Notes: a model not told the origin generated them from the sequence alone. Positions 1 to 6,433 are shown, counted from the stretch's first letter. The stretch: DNA of 7,106 nucleotides from Candidatus Nanopelagicales bacterium (GCA_023264215.1 JALQSY010000089.1:1-7106), one strand, 5' to 3'. Numbers and translations: made by a program.

Positions 1-581
1 CGATCGACGCCAAGCGAATGGGCCTCCAGACCGGTGACATGGTGAGAGTGACCACGGAGATCGGTTACTTCGTGCCACGAATCTGGGCTACAGAGGGAAT
101 TCGTCCGGGGGTCTCGGCGCTGTCCCACCACATGGGTCGCTGGCGCACTACCGACGATGCGGGTTCTCGCTGGGTGACCGGCAAGGTCGATGTGGGCAAG
201 CTCGAAGATGGCCGCTGGCGTCTGCGCTACAAGGAGGGCATCAAGCCCTTCATGAGCGATGACCCCGACTCCGCGCGCATCACCTGGGAGGACCCCGGCG
301 TCCACCAGAACCTGGCATTCGCTGTGCACCCGGATACCTGGTCGGGCATGCACTGCTGGCACCAGAAGGTGCGTATCGAGCGCGCCCACGACGAGGACAA
401 GTACGGCGATGTCGTCGTGGACACCAATAGGTCGCGCGAGGTCTACCGCGAGTGGATGTCATGGACGCGGCCCGGCCCAAGCCCGAGCGGCCTGCGCCGA
501 CCGGAGTTCATGATGCGCCCGGTCATGCCCCAGGTGAAGGCGTACTACGTCAACGGTATGCCGGAGGGCACGACCTCGTAA
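1..581 (+). CDS. Molybdopterin oxidoreductase catalytic subunit, C-terminal fragment (5' end outside window)
   Basis: The reading frame is open from the first complete codon at position 3 to the TAA at 579-581, so this is the last 192 codons of a longer gene. The ATG at 18 is internal: the codons before it (I-D-A-K-R) run into M-G-L-Q-T-G-D-M-V-R-V, which is the classic start of the molybdopterin-dinucleotide-binding domain of the DMSO reductase/CISM superfamily (aligning with '..DA..LGI.DGD.V.V.T..G'). The segments SHHMGRW and GMHCWHQ further on are typical of the cofactor-facing end of such large subunits. These enzymes bind a bis-MGD Mo or W cofactor and usually an N-terminal 4Fe-4S cluster, and pair with ferredoxin-like and membrane subunits. 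The catalytic residue and any Tat signal lie upstream and cannot be seen, so the substrate (formate, sulfur or arsenic oxyanions, others) is not assignable. No partner subunit gene follows; the next gene is on the opposite strand. Confidence 0.85.
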   Translation, partial: IDAKRMGLQTGDMVRVTTEIGYFVPRIWATEGIRPGVSALSHHMGRWRTTDDAGSRWVTGKVDVGKLEDGRWRLRYKEGIKPFMSDDPDSARITWEDPGVHQNLAFAVHPDTWSGMHCWHQKVRIERAHDEDKYGDVVVDTNRSREVYREWMSWTRPGPSPSGLRRPEFMMRPVMPQVKAYYVNGMPEGTTS

Positions 582-597
582 TCGAGGCTGCAGGGGG

Positions 598-993
598 TCA
601 GCCTATGGCGCCGGTGAGGATGGCGCGCTCCTCATCGGTCCACGGCCGGGAGGTGCGCGACTTCTCGTCTCGAGCCACGATCACCGTCTGGGACTGGGCT
701 GCGATGCTCCCGCCCGGGAGCAGGATCTGCTCGGTCGTGCGCATGCTCGAGCGTCCGATCTCCACCGCCCGGCAGGTGACGATGACCTCCGGCGTGCCCA
801 TGGGGATCTCGGCGCGGAAGTCGATCTCCAGGCGGACGAGGACCAGGTCGAGGAACGTGTCCCCCACGAGCTCGTGGAAGAAGCGGTCGCGACCCGTCTC
901 GAGGTACGTGAGGAAGACGGCGTTGTTCACGTGCCCGAGGGCGTCGAAGTCACTCCAGCGCAGCGTGACCGGGACCTCGACGCTGAACGGCAT
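598..993 (-). CDS. Acyl-CoA thioesterase, 4HBT/YbgC-like hotdog fold
   Basis: A 131-residue protein, the normal size for a single hotdog domain. Residues 11-34 carry the family signature: W13-S-D-F-D17 with the catalytic-type Asp, then L-G-H-V-N-N (19-24) and a Y-L-E motif (30-32) at the start of the long hotdog helix. The 4-hydroxybenzoyl-CoA thioesterase family hydrolyses acyl-CoA thioesters to the free acid and CoA, usually as soluble tetramers in the cytoplasm. The exact acyl substrate cannot be predicted. The ATG at 991-993 fits the domain start; no Shine-Dalgarno lies upstream, but a TAGGCT -10-like element ends six bases before the ATG, so translation may be leaderless. The gene converges on the molybdopterin oxidoreductase with only 16 bp between stops, and there is no sign that the two are functionally linked. 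Fold assignment is confident, physiological role is not. Confidence 0.88.
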   Translation of the reverse strand: MPFSVEVPVTLRWSDFDALGHVNNAVFLTYLETGRDRFFHELVGDTFLDLVLVRLEIDFRAEIPMGTPEVIVTCRAVEIGRSSMRTTEQILLPGGSIAAQSQTVIVARDEKSRTSRPWTDEERAILTGAIG

Positions 994-999
994 GGCATC

Positions 1000-1005
1000 A
1001 GCCTA
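1000..1005 (-). promoter_or_regulatory. Candidate -10 element for the thioesterase gene (leaderless start)
   Basis: The minus strand reads TAGGCT here, fitting the actinobacterial -10 consensus TANNNT. It is followed by six bases (GATGCC) and then the ATG at 993. Transcription starting about seven bases after the hexamer would begin on the A of the start codon, giving a leaderless mRNA, which agrees with the absence of a Shine-Dalgarno. No convincing -35 is visible. Prediction only. Confidence 0.4.
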
Positions 1006-1043
1006 GGGCGACCCCGGTGCAGGCAGGCTCACCCGGGCCGTCG

Positions 1044-1049
1044 TATCCT
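1044..1049 (+). promoter_or_regulatory. Candidate -10 element of the tRNA-fMet gene
   Basis: TATCCT fits TANNNT and lies 20 bases upstream of the mature 5' end of the tRNA, so a start near 1056 would leave a short leader for RNase P to remove. The -35 region (about 1020-1027) is not close to TTGACA, so this rests on position and the -10 alone. Confidence 0.4.
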
Positions 1050-1069
1050 GGGCGCAGCCGCAAGGCCAG

Positions 1070-1143
1070 CGCGGGGTGGAGCAGCTCGGTAGCTCGCTGG
1101 GCTCATAACCCAGAGGTCGCAGGTTCAAATCCTGCCCCCGCTA
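1070..1143 (+). tRNA. Initiator tRNA-fMet (CAT anticodon)
   Basis: A complete cloverleaf can be folded by eye. The acceptor stem is 1070-1076 with 1136-1142; the D arm lies at 1079-1095; the anticodon stem CTGGG/CCCAG is 1097-1101 with 1109-1113, around loop CTCATAA with anticodon CAT at 1104-1106; the T stem GCAGG/CCTGC is 1119-1123 with 1131-1135, around loop TTCAAAT; the discriminator A is 1143. Three features mark it as the initiator rather than an elongator tRNA-Met: base 1 (C) cannot pair with base 72 (T), the anticodon stem has three consecutive G-C pairs next to the loop, and the D stem carries the A11-U24 pair. The next bases are CGC, so the CCA tail is not encoded and must be added by CCA-adding enzyme. 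A strong terminator follows within ten bases, making it a single-gene unit. Confidence 0.97.
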
Positions 1144-1150
1144 CGCAGGT

Positions 1151-1194
1151 GATCGCGGGGCGTCCGATCGGATGCCCCGCGATCGCTCTTTTCC
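1151..1194 (+). terminator. Rho-independent terminator of tRNA-fMet
   Basis: The arms 1151-1161 (GATCGCGGGGC) and 1174-1184 are perfect 11-bp complements. The stem can extend inward through a G-U pair and three more pairs (1162-1165 with 1170-1173), closing on a GATC tetraloop. TCTTTT follows at 1187-1192. This very stable GC-rich hairpin with a T-run should end the tRNA transcript and insulate it from ppc. Confidence 0.9.
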
Positions 1195-1267
1195 CCGCCC
1201 GCGGCCCGCGACCCGGCGGTGGTCATGCGTCGCCGGGACCGTCCCCGCTCTCCACAGGCCGTGTCAT

Positions 1268-1284
1268 CTGCGTGCAACACGCGG
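1268..1284 (+). repeat. Small inverted repeat over the presumed -35 region of ppc
   Basis: CTGCGTG (1268-1274) and CACGCGG (1278-1284) flank a CAA centre and are complementary except for one T/G position. The repeat lies just upstream of the candidate ppc -10 at 1289-1294, where a repressor or activator site would make sense. Short dyads of this size occur by chance in GC-rich DNA, so this is a weak candidate operator. Confidence 0.25.
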
Positions 1285-1288
1285 CCGA

Positions 1289-1294
1289 TAGCGT
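1289..1294 (+). promoter_or_regulatory. Candidate -10 element of ppc (leaderless start)
   Basis: TAGCGT fits TANNNT and is followed by exactly seven bases before the GTG at 1302, so transcription would begin at or next to the start codon. There is no Shine-Dalgarno before this GTG, which is consistent with leaderless translation. No good -35 is visible at 16-18 bp upstream. Confidence 0.4.
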
Positions 1295-1301
1295 CTGCGC
1301 C

Positions 1302-3998
1302 GTGACCACCACGCCCGATGCGAGCCTGCGCGAGGACATCCGTCGCCTCGGCTCCATGCTCGGCCAGTCCCTTGCCGGGCACTCCGGCCCGGGGCTGCTC
1401 GATCTCGTCGAGCAGGTGCGCGCCGCGGTGCGCGAGGACCCGGACGCCGCGACAGCGATCATCGACTCGCTCGACCTGCACGATGCGACGATGATGGCGC
1501 GCGCGTTCTCCATCTACTTCGACCTGGCGAATGTCGCCGAGCAGGTGCAGCGGGCTCGCGACGTCAGGGCAGCGCGGCGCGCCGAGGGCAGTCTGATCGT
1601 GCGCACCGCCCGCCGGGCGATCGACCACGAGGTGACACCCGAGCAGGCGTCCCGGCTTGCGGAGGTCATGGCGGTGCGCCCGGTGTTCACGGCGCATCCC
1701 ACGGAGGCCGCTCGCCGATCGGTGCTCACCAAGCAACGACGTATCGCCGATCTCCTGCTCGATCAGCTCATCGACGACGAGCGCCGCTGGTCCCGCATCG
1801 CCGAGCTCGTCGACCTGCTGTGGCAGACCGACGAGCTGCGACTGGAGCAGCCGCAGGTCGTCGACGAGGCCCGCAACGCGCTGTACTACCTCGACGATCT
1901 CGCCCGTGGACCTCTCGCCGAGGTCCTCGACGACCTTGCCACGGCCTTCAGACTGCTCGGTGCGGACCTGCCTCCTGACAGCACCCCCCTGACCTTCGGC
2001 TCGTGGATCGGCGGGGACCGCGACGGCAACCCCTTCGTCACCCCGGATGTCACCCGCGCCGTCATCGACTTCCAGCGCGATCACGCCATCAGCGACATCC
2101 TGCCCATCGTCGATCGACTGCTCGAGGACCTGTCCGTCAGCGAGCGACTGGCCGGCGCCGATCCCGCGCTGCGCGACCGGGTGGATGCTGATCTGGCGCA
2201 CCTGCCGGAATTCGATAGGCGCTTCCTGAGGCTGAACGCCGAGGAGCCGGTGCGCCTGAAGCTCTCGGTGATCCACAACCGGCTGCGCCTGACCCGCGAC
2301 CGGATCACGTCCCGCGGACCGCACGTGCCCGGCCGCGACTACCGCACGACCGAGGAGCTCCTCGACGACCTCATGCAGGTGCGCTCCTCCCTCGTCGCCG
2401 AGCGCTCCCTCGCGGCGATCGGGGTCATGGACCGGGCCCTGCGGGTCATCGCCTCGATCGGCCTGCCGCTGGCGACCTTGGACCTGCGCGAGCATGCCGG
2501 CAAGCATCGCGAGGCCCTGGCCCAGTTGCTGGCCCGCATCCCCGGCGCCCCGGACTTCCTCGCGCTCGACTCACGCCAGCGCCTCGACCTGCTGCGCGAG
2601 GAGCTCTCGTCGCGTCGGCCTCTCGCGCCGACTCCGCCCCCACTGGACGACAGCGCGATGGCGACATACGGGGCCTTCGTCGCAGCGCGCGATGCGATCC
2701 GCCGCTACGGCCCGCGAACCATCCAAACCTGCATCGTCTCGATGACCAAGGGCGCCGACGACGTGCTCGCAGCGGTGGTCCTCGCCCGCGAGGCCCGGCT
2801 GGTCGACACCGACCTCGGCACGTCCATGGTCGGCTTCGTCCCCCTGCTGGAGACCGTCGATGAGCTGCGGTCCGCTCACGTCATCCTCGGCGAGCTCCTC
2901 GCGGATCCGACCTATCGGCGACTGCTCGCATCGCGCGGCGACGTCCAGGAGGTCATGCTCGGCTACTCGGATTCCAACAAGGATGCCGGCATCACGACCT
3001 CGCAGTGGGAGATCCACCTGGCCCAGCGTCGGCTCCGCGACACGGCCACCGCTGCGGGTATCGGACTGACGCTGTTCCACGGCCGCGGGGGCACGGTCGG
3101 GCGCGGCGGCGGCCCCACGTACGACGCGATCCTCGCCCAGCCGTGGGGTGTCCTCGAAGGACGCATCAAGCTCACCGAGCAGGGCGAGGTCATCTCCGAC
3201 AAGTACCTCGTCCCGACGCTCGCTCGAGAGAACCTCGAGCAGATCCTCGCCGCTGTGATGGACGCCTCCCTCATGCACGGCACACCGCGCAACACCGCCG
3301 AGGAGCTCGCCGTCTGGGACGAGGTCATGGACACAGCGTCGGTCGCCGCCCAGGCGCGCTACCGCTCGCTCGTCGATGATCCCGACCTGCCCGCCTACTT
3401 CGCCGCATCGACGCCCGTGGAGGAGTTCGGCGCGATGCACATGGGGTCGCGCCCCGCGCGACGCCCGGACACCGCGGCAGGCATCGACGGGCTGCGCGCC
3501 ATCCCCTGGGTGTTCGGCTGGACGCAGTCGCGTCAGATCGTGCCCGGCTGGTACGGCGTCGGCAGCGGGCTCGCCGCCGCGCGCGCGGCCGGTCACGGAC
3601 AGGTGCTGCGCACGATGCATCGCGAGTGGCACTTCTTCCGCAACTTCATCTCCAACGTCGAGATGACGCTGGCCAAGACCGACCTTGACATCGCCCGGCG
3701 CTACGTCGACGGACTGGTCCCCGACCACCTCCGGCGACTGTTCACCGACATCGAGGCAGAGCACGCGCGCACCGTGGAGGAGGTCCTGAGGATCACCGGG
3801 GAGGATCACCTCCTCGCGGCCAACCCGACCCTGCACCGGACCTTCGAGGTGCGGGACACCTACCTGCTGCCGCTGCACGCGATGCAGGTGCGACTCCTCC
3901 AGCGGGTGCGCGAGACGGACGACCCGAGCATCGACCTGCGCCGCGCGCTGTCGGTGACGATCAATGGCATCGCCACCGGGCTGCGCAACACCGGATGA
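1302..3998 (+). CDS. ppc: Phosphoenolpyruvate carboxylase
   Basis: Catalyses PEP + bicarbonate to oxaloacetate + phosphate, the main anaplerotic entry to the TCA cycle; cytosolic homotetramer. With the GTG at 1302 it is 898 residues, close to E. coli Ppc (883). The open frame runs upstream through the tRNA and terminator, which is not coding, so the longer start is rejected. Family motifs appear in order: TAHPTE with catalytic His132, GGDRDGNP at 237-244, GYSDSNKDAG at 554-563, FHGRGGTVGRGGGP with catalytic His593 and Arg595, IPWVFGWTQSR at 734-744, and the C-terminal RNTG. By offset from E. coli numbering, the four residues that bind the inhibitor L-aspartate (R587, K773, R832, N881) correspond to R601, K792, R851 and N896, all present, so feedback inhibition by aspartate/malate is expected. 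It stands alone after the tRNA terminator and ends 6 bp from the convergent cysD stop. No missing catalytic residue or frameshift seen. Confidence 0.98.
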   Translation: MTTTPDASLREDIRRLGSMLGQSLAGHSGPGLLDLVEQVRAAVREDPDAATAIIDSLDLHDATMMARAFSIYFDLANVAEQVQRARDVRAARRAEGSLIVRTARRAIDHEVTPEQASRLAEVMAVRPVFTAHPTEAARRSVLTKQRRIADLLLDQLIDDERRWSRIAELVDLLWQTDELRLEQPQVVDEARNALYYLDDLARGPLAEVLDDLATAFRLLGADLPPDSTPLTFGSWIGGDRDGNPFVTPDVTRAVIDFQRDHAISDILPIVDRLLEDLSVSERLAGADPALRDRVDADLAHLPEFDRRFLRLNAEEPVRLKLSVIHNRLRLTRDRITSRGPHVPGRDYRTTEELLDDLMQVRSSLVAERSLAAIGVMDRALRVIASIGLPLATLDLREHAGKHREALAQLLARIPGAPDFLALDSRQRLDLLREELSSRRPLAPTPPPLDDSAMATYGAFVAARDAIRRYGPRTIQTCIVSMTKGADDVLAAVVLAREARLVDTDLGTSMVGFVPLLETVDELRSAHVILGELLADPTYRRLLASRGDVQEVMLGYSDSNKDAGITTSQWEIHLAQRRLRDTATAAGIGLTLFHGRGGTVGRGGGPTYDAILAQPWGVLEGRIKLTEQGEVISDKYLVPTLARENLEQILAAVMDASLMHGTPRNTAEELAVWDEVMDTASVAAQARYRSLVDDPDLPAYFAASTPVEEFGAMHMGSRPARRPDTAAGIDGLRAIPWVFGWTQSRQIVPGWYGVGSGLAAARAAGHGQVLRTMHREWHFFRNFISNVEMTLAKTDLDIARRYVDGLVPDHLRRLFTDIEAEHARTVEEVLRITGEDHLLAANPTLHRTFEVRDTYLLPLHAMQVRLLQRVRETDDPSIDLRRALSVTINGIATGLRNTG

Positions 3999-4004
3999 GG
4001 GCCG

Positions 4005-4937
4005 CTAGAAGTAGCCCGACCGCTTCTTGGCCTCCATCGAGTCGCCCTTCTCGCCGTCGATCAGGCGCCCCGCGCGCTCGCTGAGGCTCGTGGTCTCCAT
4101 CTCGTGGATGAGATCGTCGAGGGTCTCGGCATCGGACTCGACCGCGGCCGTGACGGGGTAGCAGCCGAGCGTGCGGAAGCGCACCTTGCGCGTGTGGGGG
4201 ACCTCGCCCGGCTCCAGCGGCATGCGCTCGTCATCGAGCATGAGGAGGGCTCCCTTGCGATCGATGACCGTGCGATCGCGGGCGAAGTAGAGGTCGACGA
4301 CCGGGATGCCCTCGCGGCGGATGTAGCGCCACACATCGAGTTCGGTCCAGTTGGAGATGGGGAAGACGCGCATCGTCTGGCCTTCATTCAGCGAGGTATT
4401 CGGCGTGCGCCAGAACTCCGGGCGCTGCTTGCGCGGTTCCCAGCGATGCCCGGGTTCGCGCAGGCTGAAGATCCGCTCCTTGGAGCGGCTGCGCTCCTCG
4501 TCACGCCGGCCCCCGCCGATGGCGGCATCGAAGCCGCCCTCGTCGAGTGACCTCAGCAGGGGCACGGTGCGCATGATGCGCGTGTACTCCTGAATCCCGT
4601 GCGACATGGGAGTCACGCCCTCGCGCACGCCCTCTTCGTTGATGCCCACGATGAGCGTGGCGCCTAGCTCCGCCACCATGCGCTCACGGTGCTCGATCAT
4701 CTCGCGGAACTCCCAGGTGCTGTCGACGTGCAGGAGCGGGAAGGGGATCGGCCCGGGATAGAAGGCCTTGCGAGCGAGGTGCAGCAGCACCGAGGAGTCC
4801 TTGCCGATCGAGTACATGAGCACCGGGCGTCGGAACGCCCCCGCGGTCTCCCTCATGACCCAGATCGCCTCGGCCTCGAGGGCGTCGAGGACGGCGTCAG
4901 AGGCTGCGGGGATCTGTCGTGCGGTCGCGCTGGTCAC
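4005..4937 (-). CDS. cysD: Sulfate adenylyltransferase subunit 2 (ATP sulfurylase, CysD)
   Basis: CysD forms adenosine 5'-phosphosulfate (APS) from ATP and sulfate, the first step of assimilatory sulfate reduction, normally in complex with the GTPase CysN. The protein is 310 residues (E. coli CysD is 302). It has the variant PP-loop S-I-G-K-D-S-S at 43-49, FYPG and LLHVD at 59-72, the GGGRRDEERSRSKER block at 141-155, RVFPISNWTELDVW at 190-203, RFRTLGCYP at 253-261, and the diagnostic C-terminus SMEAKKRSGYF. The GTG start at 4935-4937 is fixed by an AGGAGG six bases upstream. Differences from the commonest sequences are IGGG where FGGA is usual and an unusual stretch around 172-188. Its downstream neighbour is the convergent ppc and its upstream neighbour the divergent icd, so the usual adjacent cysN is absent here and must lie elsewhere for the enzyme to work. 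Regulation probably involves the palindrome at 4963-4988. Confidence 0.96.
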   Translation of the reverse strand: MTSATARQIPAASDAVLDALEAEAIWVMRETAGAFRRPVLMYSIGKDSSVLLHLARKAFYPGPIPFPLLHVDSTWEFREMIEHRERMVAELGATLIVGINEEGVREGVTPMSHGIQEYTRIMRTVPLLRSLDEGGFDAAIGGGRRDEERSRSKERIFSLREPGHRWEPRKQRPEFWRTPNTSLNEGQTMRVFPISNWTELDVWRYIRREGIPVVDLYFARDRTVIDRKGALLMLDDERMPLEPGEVPHTRKVRFRTLGCYPVTAAVESDAETLDDLIHEMETTSLSERAGRLIDGEKGDSMEAKKRSGYF

Positions 4938-4943
4938 CTGAAC

Positions 4944-4949
4944 CCTCCT
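4944..4949 (-). promoter_or_regulatory. Ribosome-binding site of cysD
   Basis: The minus strand reads AGGAGG, a full anti-16S match, six bases before the GTG at 4937. This decides the GTG start and contrasts with the neighbouring icd, thioesterase and ppc genes, which have none. Confidence 0.85.
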
Positions 4950-4955
4950 GTTGAC

Positions 4956-4983
4956 TTGACATGAAACACAATACCGGTAATTT
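4956..4983 (+). promoter_or_regulatory. icd promoter (-35 TTGACA, -10 TAATTT), leaderless
   Basis: A perfect -35 hexamer TTGACA lies at 4956-4961 and a TANNNT-type -10, TAATTT, at 4978-4983, with a 16-bp spacer. Seven bases after the -10 comes the ATG at 4991, so the transcript should start at the start codon. The second half of the -35 overlaps the only alternative upstream ATG (4961), which is therefore part of the promoter and not a start. An overlapping TTGACT at 4951-4956 would give a 21-bp spacer and is less likely to be used. Confidence 0.65.
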
Positions 4984-4988
4984 GTTTC
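4963..4988. promoter_or_regulatory. 26-bp imperfect palindrome, candidate shared cysD/icd operator
   Basis: The outer arms GAAACA (4963-4968) and TGTTTC (4983-4988) are perfect complements, and the core TACCGGTA (4972-4979) is a perfect 8-bp palindrome. Overall 11 of 13 symmetric positions pair; the exceptions are 4969/4982 and 4971/4980. It covers the icd spacer and -10, and also the candidate cysD -10, so a dimeric protein bound here could control both divergent genes. The regulator is unknown, and the half-sites do not match any operator I can name with confidence. Confidence 0.55.
4968..4973 (-). promoter_or_regulatory. Candidate -10 element of cysD
   Basis: The minus strand reads TATTGT, fitting TANNNT, within the left half of the palindrome. 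Initiation near 4961 would give a leader of about 24 bases containing the AGGAGG site. The hexamer 17 bp upstream (ATTCAT) is a poor -35, so activation by a regulator or a weak promoter is possible. Confidence 0.35.
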
Positions 4989-4990
4989 CT

Positions 4991-6433
4991 ATGAATCAGC
5001 CCCCCGCCCCCAAGGTCACCGTCATCCCCGGCGATGGCATCGGCCCCGAGGTCGTCAGCGCCAGCGTGCGACTGGCCGACGCGGCCGGCGCCCGGGTCGA
5101 CTGGGAGTACGCCGAGGCCGGCGCCGAGGTGTTCCGTCGCGGCGTGGCCAGCGGCGTCCCCGAGGAGACCATCGCCTCCATCGACCGCAATCGGACCGTG
5201 CTCAAAGGCCCGCTGGAGACACCGGTCGGATTCGGCGAGAAGAGCGCCAACGTCACGTTGCGCAAGCTCTTCGAGACCTACGCCAACATCCGACCGGTGC
5301 GCGAACTCCCCGTCGTGTCGACCCCCTACTCCGGTCGCGGCATCGATCTGGTGGTCGTGCGCGAGAACGTCGAGGATCTCTACGCCGGGATCGAGCACAT
5401 GCAGACGCCGGACGTCGCGCAGTGCCTGAAGATCATCTCGCGACTGGGCAGCAAGCGGGTCGCGATCACCGGGCTCGAACTCGCGCGGGCCGAGGGCCGG
5501 ACGAAGGTCGCCGTGGCGACGAAGTCCAACATCATGAAGATGACCGAGGGCATGCTCCAGCGGGAGTTCGCCGAAGCAGCCAAGGGGTACCCCGAGCTCG
5601 AGACCTGGCACGTCATCATCGACAACTGCGCCCATCAGCTCGTCAAGGCTCCCGAGCAGTTCGAGGTCATCGTGACGACCAACATGAACGGCGACATCAT
5701 CAGCGACCTGACCAGCGCCCTCGTGGGCGGCCTCGGCTTCGCACCCTCCGCCAACCTCGGCTCGCAGGTCGCCATCTTCGAGGCGGTCCACGGCTCGGCC
5801 CCGAAGTACGCCGGCAAGGATGTCGCCAACCCGACCGCCGTCGCCCTCTCCGCGGTCATGATGCTGCGGCACCTCGGCCAGTTCGAGGCGGCCGACACGA
5901 TGGAGCAGGCGATCTACCGGACGCTGGAAGACGGCATCCACACCCAGGACGTCAAGGTCGGCGACCCCGTCGGCACGGCCGCGTACGTCGACGCAGTCCT
6001 CGCGCGCATCGGCCAGCGCTCGTCGCTGGCGTCGCGTCCGCACCGTCCCATCAAGTTGCCGGATGTCACGCGCGAGCAGGCCCGCTCGCATCCGGGGTCG
6101 CGGACCAAGGCCGGAGTCGACATCTTCATCGAGTCCGAGCTCGAGCCGGCACAGATCGCCGAGCGCCTCCACCGGGTGACCGCCGGGACGCCGTACACAC
6201 TGAAGATGATCTCCAACCGCGGCACGGTCGTGTGGCCGTCCACCGGCGGATCCACCGGGTGCATCGACCACTTCCGCTGCCGGTTCGTCATCTCCGATCA
6301 GGCCGCGTGGAATCCCGAATCGGTGCTCGGGCTGCTGCAGCGCGTGGGCAAGGACTTCCGCTGGATGCACGTGGAGAAGCTCGAGGTCGTCGACGGCGAG
6401 CCCATGTACACCCGTGCCCAGGGGGAGAACTAG
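4991..6433 (+). CDS. icd: Isocitrate dehydrogenase, Thermus-type with C-terminal extension, probably NADP-dependent
   Basis: Oxidatively decarboxylates isocitrate to 2-oxoglutarate in the TCA cycle, forming a reduced nicotinamide cofactor; soluble homodimer in related enzymes. The protein is 480 residues from the ATG at 4991. Visible motifs: GDGIGPE (14-20), substrate-binding S85-A-N87 with R91 and R101, R124-E-N-V-E-D-L-Y131, K178 in ATKSNIMK, the metal-site Asp residues D211, D235 and D239, and HGSAPK272-Y273-AG. Lys-Tyr after HGSAP is the NADP-type signature; NAD-type enzymes usually have Asp-Ile. Roughly the last 120-130 residues form an extra domain (with MISNRGT from 406 and FRWMH near the end), matching the C-terminal domain of Thermus thermophilus IDH, which this protein resembles throughout. 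This differs from the large monomeric IDH familiar from Corynebacterium and Streptomyces. Start choice rests on the promoter: the in-frame ATG at 4961 overlaps the -35. A small regulator gene follows almost directly. Confidence 0.96.
   Translation: MNQPPAPKVTVIPGDGIGPEVVSASVRLADAAGARVDWEYAEAGAEVFRRGVASGVPEETIASIDRNRTVLKGPLETPVGFGEKSANVTLRKLFETYANIRPVRELPVVSTPYSGRGIDLVVVRENVEDLYAGIEHMQTPDVAQCLKIISRLGSKRVAITGLELARAEGRTKVAVATKSNIMKMTEGMLQREFAEAAKGYPELETWHVIIDNCAHQLVKAPEQFEVIVTTNMNGDIISDLTSALVGGLGFAPSANLGSQVAIFEAVHGSAPKYAGKDVANPTAVALSAVMMLRHLGQFEAADTMEQAIYRTLEDGIHTQDVKVGDPVGTAAYVDAVLARIGQRSSLASRPHRPIKLPDVTREQARSHPGSRTKAGVDIFIESELEPAQIAERLHRVTAGTPYTLKMISNRGTVVWPSTGGSTGCIDHFRCRFVISDQAAWNPESVLGLLQRVGKDFRWMHVEKLEVVDGEPMYTRAQGEN

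Noticed and set aside
452..1006. 184-codon plus-strand frame covering the thioesterase
   Set aside because: Shadow: rich in Arg/Ser with no domain, while the opposite strand has clear hotdog motifs.
1212..1237. 7-bp hairpin (CCCGGCG/CGCCGGG, 12-base loop) between the tRNA terminator and ppc
   Set aside because: No T-run follows and stems of this size are common in GC-rich DNA; a strong terminator already lies upstream.
1017..1301. In-frame upstream extension of ppc (95 extra codons)
   Set aside because: It runs through the whole tRNA-fMet and its terminator, and the family N-terminus fits the GTG at 1302. Lack of stops is a GC-rich effect.
1125..2507. 460-codon open frame on the minus strand opposite ppc (and a second of 435 codons at 2571-3878)
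   Set aside because: Shadow frames of a GC-rich gene: low-complexity composition, no recognisable domain, and ppc is unmistakable on the other strand.
4961..4990. Upstream in-frame ATG for icd adding 10 residues
   Set aside because: This ATG overlaps the TTGACA -35 and the extra residues lie in the promoter and palindrome; the ATG at 4991 sits at the predicted transcription start.
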